Assembly (NCBI GenBank): GCA_029168955.1
Contig: JAPDOI010000136.1
Location: 1,279,001 to 1,343,000, forward strand
Direction of reading: 5' to 3'
DNA: 64,000 bases
From: Aplectana chamaeleonis
Taxonomy: Eukaryota; Nematoda; Chromadorea; Rhabditida; Cosmocercidae
The position numbers were made by a program, and so were the translations under genes. This document shows positions 57,760-64,000 of the stretch, piece by piece. Positions within the stretch are counted from its first letter, which is position 1. Every line of letters starts with the position of its first letter. The notes beneath the pieces are model-generated. The model was not told the DNA's origin and did not search any database. It was given only the letters and a program-made list of their open reading frames with translations.

Positions 57760-59428
57760 CAGTGCGTTGCAAAATTATATGATATACCCCGATGTCCGCG
57801 GTTCCGAACTTTGCGTCAATTGAGGAGACAAACGGTAAACGCTAATCGATGCAGGACCTTTGAAAACTCCTGTGTACGAATCTTCGTGAAATTAGAGCAA
57901 CTATGTAGTAGGAAACTGGCAAAGGAAATTGTCAAAATTGACTTTTGCAGATTATATGACAGCTGACGTTCTCGCTGAAATTTCGATTTTAGACCCTCTG
58001 TATCAGTTCGTTTATGGTAGAAACAGAAATGTCAAGTTAATAGTCTTCAGAGTAGTGACTCAACCTCGGAATCACTGTTTTGCAAGTTTCAACCCAGCTT
58101 TTTGTGAACGCCCTTTTCAATCTGCGCCCATGCGGCTTGGCTAGTTTAGGCGGAATCACACACTCGTATTGTCTGCTCTGGATGTAGATTCAACGACTAA
58201 GAATACCTCACGCGTTTCCCAGTGGGTTGAGGTCCTGCAAACCGGCTGACCTTTCTAGCAAATTGGCTTGATCGCCCCGAAACTAAGCCTGCGTCTCCCT
58301 ACTGACAAGGGGTGAAGACGGATACGGACTAGAAAGAACTGGAAAGATTTTCCGACAAATTCTGATAGTTTGCGAGGTTCATAGGTCATGTCGCCAACAC
58401 CTGGTTCAGCTTGCCACACCACCTGGGGCCGTATGCATGAACGACTTACCCGCGAGGTAAGGGTGAATGTTACTCGGAATCTCTGCATTTCCTGTGCTCT
58501 ATGCGCCTGTCTCGCTTTTCCGCGAAGAAGCGAGACAGACGCGTAGAGCACAGGAAATGCAGAGATTCCGAGTAACATTTACCCTTACCTCGCGGGTAAG
58601 TCGTTCGTGCATGAAGCCCCTGGTTCCGGGTCGACACATTATTCTTTCCACGTATATTCTCCTCCAGAGTTGCTAGTCGAGGGTAATCGGGTCCTTTTGT
58701 AGATCTCTCCGATGCTTAGAATGATTAGTCAAAATAAATAAATAGAAAGGAACTTATCAGGCTCGTCTGGATTGAGCTTGCTTTCGACCAATAAAAGTAT
58801 TCCAGAGAATACACACAAGGAGCCGAACTTATCCTCGAGTAGGAACTTTGGAGGAGAAGGAATAATGTGTGTGTCCGAATTCAGTTGGTGAAACAAGCTG
58901 GACCAGGTTCTTGCGATATAACCTATGCACCTCACACAACCTTACCGGAATGTGTCGAAAAATCATTCCCAGTTCTTTCTAGTCCGTATCCGCCTTCACT
59001 TCGTGTCAGCAGGTCGACGCAGGCTTGGGCACAAAAACTGGGTTGAAAGGCACAAAAAGCTCGACGCAGGCACAAAAAGCTGGGTTGAAACTTGTGAAAC
59101 AGAGATTTCGAAGTGGTTTTGCGTCAAGACTACTCTGAAGACTATTGACTTGATTTTTCTTATGGTTTTTACCATGAACGAACTCATAGAGAGGGTGTAG
59201 AATCGAAATTTCAGCGAGAACGTCAGCTATGTCATATAATTTTGCAACGGTCATTTTTGACAATTTCAGTTGCTAGTTTCCTGCTAGTAGCTATAATTTC
59301 ATGAAGATTCGTACCCATGGGTTTTCGAATGTACTGCATCGATAGGCATTCACGGTTTGTCCCCTTAATTCACGCAAAGTTCGGAATCGCGGAAAATTAG
59401 GTATGCCATATAATTTTGCAACGCACTG
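57760..59428. mobile_element. TA-flanked foldback F3 with Tc1-like CAGTG tips
   Basis: Begins CAGTGCGTTGCAAAATTATA, ends with the inverse, TA 57758-57759 and 59429-59430. CAGTG tips plus TA are typical of Tc1-like elements. A second inverted pair (TTTCAACCCAGC near 58087, mirrored near 59082) extends the arms. A hairpin is nested at 58425. No transposase. Confidence 0.83.
58425..58620. mobile_element. Near-perfect 196-bp hairpin nested in F3
   Basis: Tips GGCCGTATGCATGAACGA and TCGTTCGTGCATGAAGCC; arms through TTACCCGCGAGGTAAGG and ATCTCTGCATTTCCTGTGCT pair almost completely, loop about 20 bp. CCTGG flanks both sides (58422-58426 and 58619-58623) and may be a 5-bp duplication. Confidence 0.8.
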
Positions 59429-59637
59429 TAAAATTTCAGACCAGAAAAGTTGTTAAGCAGAAAAAAAACTGGGGTGTTTTCATAATTTCGCACCACTGAA
59501 AACGGCGAATTCGATCAAATTCATTTTACTCTGTTTATTCTGGGAGCAAGTATAGATGAGGAATTGATTATAATAAAAGTATTCTGTAGCTCTAAACACG
59601 ATGGTAATATAGCTGTACCTCGAAAATGGAAGTTTAA

Positions 59638-60085
59638 ATGCAGCATACACGCTCGTAAACGTAATCGGGATAACTACGGAAATAGAATGGTATGGCTCAG
59701 ATTACAACGCCTACGCATTTTGAAGCGTCAAAAACGACCTACAATGCCGTTACAAGAGTAGCAATTTTGGCCCACCCGTATTTTCACGCCCGCTGTATTT
59801 GTCCTTTTCCTGCAGCGCAAACTTGATGGGTCCTCTTCACAGTCGGTACTGTTGGTGGATTGCCCAACAAGTAAGCCACACAGGTCACTGACGGCAAAGA
59901 TGGCCCAGCAACCCTGCGTCGGAAGAAAAGTGCAAATACAGGGGGCGTGAAAATACGGGCGGGCCAAACTTGCTATTCCTGTAACGGCATTGTGGGTCCT
60001 TTTTGACGCTTCAAAATGACTAGACGTTGTAATCTGAGCCATACCGTAGTTATCCCAATCACGTTTACGAGCGTGTATGCTGCCT
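59638..60085. mobile_element. TTAA-flanked MITE, family C copy 4
   Basis: ATGCAGCATACACGCTCGTA to CGTGTATGCTGCCT, TTAA 59634-59637 and 60086-60089. Almost entirely self-complementary. Confidence 0.86.
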
Positions 60086-60219
60086 TTAAGCTGGTATTAG
60101 GATAAAATTGGGGTGTCCTGAAAACTTTGCACCACACTGTGTAGTGGATCAGATCTGAGGTGCCGCTCAAAACTGAGGCAGTGTGATCCACTGCTGCTGA
60201 CACCGCAGCGAACCACTCA

Positions 60220-60985
60220 AGCACATTCACAGCTGGACGCTTCGACTTGAAGTCGAAGCGACCAGCGGTACTGCCGCAATCCGAAATCGCTCCGTGCCGC
60301 GACTTGAAATCGCTTCGTCCAGCGATTTCAAATCGCTCTGGCGGACGTAATTTGGCCTGAAATAGACGGACAAGTGCTGAAGAAGCCGTGGAAATGAAAA
60401 AAAACTTTTTTCTCGGCATTCCTATTCATTTTCTGTAACATTGTTGCCCTTACCTTCTAAATAAAAAGGTTTTGCATAGTTTTCAAACAAAAAATGGTTC
60501 CGAAAGACGACAGGGTGGAATTGGCTTGAACAGCAACATAAAACTAAAGCTAAAGTTACTAGTTGCTCGAAGCCGGCATGAAATGTGATTTTTCGGTAGC
60601 CTTATTACATTTTCTCATTTCTCTCATCATAAATGAATGATAAATACTCATTTTTCCCTTTCACATGCCGTATTTTATGCGAGTGAACTGTGACGTCTGC
60701 AATTTCGCGCCACATACGCAAGGTTGTGACGAAAGATTGCGGACTAGTCGCTTCGACTGGACGAATCGCTTCCATCATGGAAGCGACGCGATTAGTCGAA
60801 GCGACCCAAGAAAATCAAGCAGGTCGCTTCGACCAGTTATGAAATACACCAGTCGCTCGGCGATCGCGACTGAAACTGCAAACTGTTCCAAACCGTCGCG
60901 ACTCAGTGCAAGATCTGTTGGCGCGATAGGTTTTGAAACTGTTAGCAGTGCCGCGACTAGTCGAAGCGGCCTGCTATGAATGAGC
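60220..60985. repeat. Cluster of GTCGCTTCGAC-type short inverted repeats
   Basis: CGCTTCGACTTGAAGTCGAAGCG (60236-60258, shown as arms around TTGAA), GCGATTTCAAATCGC (60320) and ACTAGTCGCTTCGACTGG (60744), mirrored near 60955. Looks like two small decayed foldbacks. Confidence 0.5.
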
Positions 60986-61413
60986 CTTTAGCATTCAGCG
61001 TGCCCGTAATGTGAAGGCCTTTCGCTAAATCTAGTTGAGCGAATAGCCCGCGATGCGATCATTTGCGGCGGCCGTGCGGCATTCGCGACACCACCGGTCA
61101 GCGGCGTTTCGTTCGCCGGTGACGAACTATCGCAGCCTCGCCGTCCATCCACTCGACCAAATTTGGCGAAATGCTTATACGCCTATCGGTAATCGGATTT
61201 TAATGCTGCGCGCGCGACCAACGCACTCGCTGTTGAGGGGTATGGTATACTTTGTTACTGTCATGAGCGAGAGGCACGCAATCTAGCACATACCGCGGCG
61301 GGACCCGCATCGGAGCAACGGCATCGGCCGTCGTGGAAACAGCCGTTGCGTCCGTCGCAGTGACGTGTCACGGAGGGCTGACGCTGTAAATGTGTCTCTG
61401 CCACTGTCAGGTC
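60986..61413. other. No gene seen
   Basis: GC-rich, short open frames on both strands without recognised content. Confidence 0.3.
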
Positions 61414-61417
61414 TTAA

Positions 61418-61913
61418 AGGCAGTGTTCACGATAAAAAATGTGTTTCAGTTTCCACTAGGATTGGGTAGTGGAGGGGCACACTGTAACGTTGACGTCGAA
61501 AGAACGCATGAAAACGAGCCAGGAAAAGCTCCAAAAGAGCCTGAAGTTGCCATTTTGAGCTCAAGGCAAACCTCAAAAGCGCATCACACGCCCACCGACG
61601 TAAACAAATGAATGCTCAAGATCGTGAGATGAGCGATGATTTCCAATCATTCGACCCGTTCTTTCCTTCATTCTCAGCTTCTCTCTTTACTCAGGTCAGC
61701 TCGCATACATCGGCTGCAAAAGACGGAAGTTACAAGCCTTGGACAACTCGTCCACCATAATTCCTTAGCTCAATTTTCGAGGGACCATAACTCCGTTCCC
61801 AGAAGGTCTTGTACGATTTCAGAGACATCATTGGAATCAGCATGCGGCCGTTTTCAAGATAGGCGGGGAAACAGAACAACAATTCTCATCGTGAAGACTG
61901 CCTTTAAGGGCGG
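61418..61913. mobile_element. TTAA-flanked MITE, family B copy 11
   Basis: Left AGGCAGTGTTCACGATAAAA, right ATCGTGAAGACTGCCT, TTAA 61414-61417 and 61914-61917. Interior as B3. Lies 248 bp upstream of the M4 exon. Confidence 0.88.
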
Positions 61914-62161
61914 GAGTTCCGCGACGAGCGGTCGCTGTCGCTGTTCACAGCGACGCGACCGTGTGTCGCAAAAGTATAGCATATCCCTAAGGGTCCGCAG
62001 CGAAATTAGCAGCAGTGGTACTCAACATACATGCACAGGCTTCGCCCCTGTTTTCGGGCACTTTTTGTGCCTTCAGGTTTTCCGTGCTATTATGTTGCCT
62101 GCCTGCTTTATTTGAGAGTTCATGTGTACCTGATTATGTTGTTTTACTGAATTGGTTGCAG

Positions 62162-62357
62162 TTGGTTGTGGTATATGTAATTATTGGACTCGCTGTGATC
62201 ACAGCATCTCTAGACCTGTGCTCATCAACTCTGAAGCGGACCTTCACCAAACTTCACTACTTCGGTCGAAAGATTCGAGGTGCCAGAAGGGGTTTCGCTA
62301 ATATGAGCGATGACATTCGAGAAGCGATGCGAATAATAGCTGCTCTCAAAAGACAAG
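62162..62357 (+). CDS. K2P channel exon: M4 and proximal cytoplasmic tail
   Basis: The exon opens in phase 0 after TTGCAG with M4 (V-V-V-Y-V-I-I-G-L-A-V-I-T-A-S-L-D-L) and runs into a basic tail (K-R-T-F-T-K-L-H-Y-F-G-R-K-I, then S-D-D-I-R-E-A-M-R-I-I-A-A-L). The apparent donor is AG|GTATAG after 62357, leaving one base. The next exon needs two bases in hand, so the junction is out of frame. One extra A in the run of four A at 62348-62351 would fix the phase and give Leu-Lys-Lys-Thr-Arg at the join. The frame stays open upstream of the acceptor, but that stretch is intron. Exon identity is firm; the end is the weak point. Confidence 0.86.
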
Positions 62358-62449
62358 GTATAGCTCCTTTCATCTTTCACAACAGTGGTCGACTTGGAAG
62401 CCACCTACATAATCGTTTTCAACTTTCAATAAACACGGTGACTTTTTAG

Positions 62450-62585
62450 GCCAAGCAAAGACCGCATTACTTTGGAAGATCTGAAGCGATTCTTGGAGGT
62501 TCAAGAACATCTATTGCGACAGCCTTATGTTCCATACAATGTTCATTTGATGCGATGGATAGAAGACAATGTAGGACCACATATG
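62450..62585 (+). CDS. K2P channel exon: cytoplasmic tail
   Basis: After TTTTTAG the exon has one base (G) and then 45 codons including S-K-D-R-I-T-L-E-D-L-K-R-F-L-E-V, E-H-L-L-R-Q-P-Y-V-P-Y and R-W-I-E-D-N-V-G-P-H-M, ending on a codon boundary before GTAAGT. The other two frames stop early, so this is the reading frame. It is separated from the previous exon by only 92 bp, a normal nematode intron, in contrast to the multi-kilobase introns before it. No stop codon is reached, so at least one more coding exon lies beyond the window. Confidence 0.85.
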
Positions 62586-62681
62586 GTAAGTGTCTTCGAC
62601 CTAAAATCTTGCCGTGAACAAATTGGAAACCAAAATTACGGAAATCGTTGAACTTTTACGTCCATTATCTGAAGTATTCAA

Positions 62682-63264
62682 AGGCAGCATACACGCTCGT
62701 AAGCGTGATTGAGGTAACTACGGAAATAGAATGGTACGGCTCAGAACACAACGCCTACCCATTTTGAAGCGCCAAAAACGACCCACAGTGCCGCTACACG
62801 AGCGAGAAGTTGGCCCCGCCCCTGTATCTGCCCGCCCCCTGTATTTGCGTCCTCCTCCAAAACAGAGGTGATGGGCCATTCCCACTGTCGGCGACGCTTG
62901 TAGGTGGTAGAATAGGTAAACCACAAACGTCATTGACGGTGGAAATGGCCCGGAACCCCTGTTTTGGAGGAGGACGCAAGTACAGGGGCCGTATGCACAT
63001 CTCTCCCCGAACGTCGCCGTCCCCGCCAAGCTACTCTGTGATTGGTTCTCAGGCGAAATTGACCAATCATGGATGGTCTTCGCGGAGACGGGGGCGCTCG
63101 GGGAGAGATATGCATACGGCCCCAGGGGCGGGCCAACGTCTCTTTCGTGTAGCGTCATTGTGGGTCGTTTTTGACGCTTCAAAATGCGTAGGCGTTGTGT
63201 TCGGAGCCATACCATTCTATTTTCGAAGTTATCTCAATCACGTTCACGAGCGTGTATGCTGCCT
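62682..63264. mobile_element. Family C MITE, copy 5
   Basis: AGGCAGCATACACGCTCGTA to CGTGTATGCTGCCT, left flank TCAA, right TTAA 63265-63268. It starts 96 bp after the last visible exon and carries a nested hairpin. Confidence 0.86.
62985..63124. mobile_element. Hairpin nested in MITE C5
   Basis: GGGGCCGTATGCACATCTCT and AGAGATATGCATACGGCCCC are inverted tips; CCCCGTCTCCGCG-side pairing continues inside, with TGATTGGT and ACCAATCA. An extra AGGGG at the right side suggests a short target duplication. Confidence 0.75.
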
Positions 63265-63334
63265 TTAAAATGAAACTTATTGAACTGAATTCAAAAATAT
63301 TTCGAATAGTAACAACACGAGAGGTCGACGTCAA

Positions 63335-63808
63335 AGGCACAGTCCAACCTCAGAGGCAATTTTTGATATTTCGGTTTGGTCGCCGTCTATAGCAACCTTG
63401 CCAAGAGCGAAATCTCAATTCGCTCAAATAAGCGAGAAAAAGCTAGGAAAAAGTCGACCACGCCCCCTTGAAGGAAAAAATGTTCAACGCCCACTGGCAG
63501 GTTTCCGACCTCAATAGGGAAGAGACGCGCGAATGATTATATTCAAAATCTATGTGCTTCCTTTTGTTTTCGGTCTGGCTATATATGGCGACTTGCTTCA
63601 GAATGATTGCTGGGAATAACGAGAAAATACAGGCTCGAGACAACTGGTCCGCGAACGTCCACCAGTTCAAATTTAAAATTTTTAAGGAGCCGTAACTCAG
63701 TTTGTAGTGAGTTCAGAGCGATTCTGGAGACACCATTGTGATCAACATAAAATTTGCTCCAAAATAGGCAGAAAAACGAAAAATCGATTCTGAGGTTGGA
63801 CTGTGACT
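63335..63808. mobile_element. TTAA-type MITE, family A copy 5
   Basis: Left AGGCACAGTCCAACCTCAGA (flank TCAA), right CTGAGGTTGGACTGTGACT, TTAA 63809-63812. Interior is that of A2 and A3 in reverse orientation. Confidence 0.85.
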
Positions 63809-63812
63809 TTAA

Positions 63813-64000
63813 AGGCACAGTCCGACCGCAGAATTGTTTTCGAAATTCCTACTTTCCTGGAACAGAATCTAGCGCTGATCAGAATGATGTCTCCAGATCT
63901 TGCTCAAATCTCACAAGGAACGGATTCATGATCCCTCAAAGATTGTGGATTTGGACGGCAAGACCTTCGTGAACGAGTTTTCTCGAAGATGTTTTTTTCG
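63813..64000. mobile_element. TTAA-type MITE, family A copy 6, cut by window end
   Basis: Begins AGGCACAGTCCGACCGCAGA directly after the TTAA that closes A5. TGATGTCTCCAGATCTTGCTC follows the family pattern. The right end is outside the window. Confidence 0.75.

Larger units (their letters stand above)
14524..62585 (+). other. Span of a K2P (TWK-like) potassium channel gene, partial at both ends
   Basis: Five exons on one strand encode, in order, the end of pore 1 with M2, the M2-M3 linker with M3, pore 2, M4 with the start of the cytoplasmic tail, and more tail. That is K2P order; such channels pass background K+ current at the plasma membrane as dimers. Phases match at exon 1/2 (split AG|A, Arg), 2/3 (split TG|G, Trp) and 3/4 (phase 0) but not at 4/5. 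Acceptors end TTTTCAG, CTTCAG, TTTTCAG, TTGCAG and TTTTTAG; donors are GTGAGT, GTAAGT, GTAAGT, GTATAG and GTAAGT. The M1 and pore-helix exon is not in the window: I found no exon ending in the expected ACT-ATT-G upstream. The family is clear, the individual paralogue is not. Confidence 0.88.

Noticed and set aside
62015..62161. Upstream in-frame ATG extension of the M4 exon
   Set aside because: A TTGCAG acceptor at phase 0 fits pore 2 to M4 continuity; the extension has no K2P similarity.

Overview
The window looks like animal, most probably nematode, genomic DNA. It carries one recognisable host gene with GT-AG introns, an RTE-type non-LTR retrotransposon, and a very high density of non-autonomous inverted-repeat transposons. 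No operons, ribosome binding sites, rRNA or CRISPR arrays were seen. The species cannot be named from the sequence.

The gene is a two-pore-domain (K2P, nematode TWK-like) potassium channel on the plus strand, visible as five exons: 14524-14653 (first-pore end, M2), 23221-23376 (linker, M3), 49753-49843 (second pore), 62162-62357 (M4 and tail) and 62450-62585 (tail). Introns are 8,567, 26,376, 12,318 and 92 bp. The start (M1, first pore helix) must lie upstream and the end downstream of the window, so almost everything here is intron of one gene. Two oddities bear on function: the first filter reads G-Y-D, not G-Y-G, and exons 4 and 5 cannot be joined in frame unless one base is restored.

The introns are mostly mobile DNA. 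(1) Families A, B, C and D are 0.4-1 kb elements starting AGGCA and flanked by TTAA or a near match. Many sit end to end sharing one TTAA: A1-B0; A2-B1-A3-B2; B4-D; C2-C3; B5-B6; B8-B9-B10; A5-A6. A and B share interiors and differ at their tips. (2) Large TA-flanked foldbacks: F1 (two copies), F2 (two large copies and an old fragment), F3, N1 and smaller ones, some nested in one another. (3) A 554-bp foldback with a 9-bp target duplication and a paired element with an 8-bp duplication suggest Mutator-like and hAT-like families. (4) Many short near-perfect hairpins, some inside other elements. (5) Minisatellites of 22, 24, 36, 42, 43 and 66 bp and arrays of the palindrome TTCGAATATTCGAA.

A minus-strand RTE element at 10845-13642 landed in the terminal repeat of B2 and itself contains a TA-flanked hairpin, which orders those events. 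Regions near 15.3-19.1 kb and 53.1-57.6 kb look like broken coding relics. In both, taking out the F2 foldback at its TA leaves an open frame running through the junction. Their products were not recognised.
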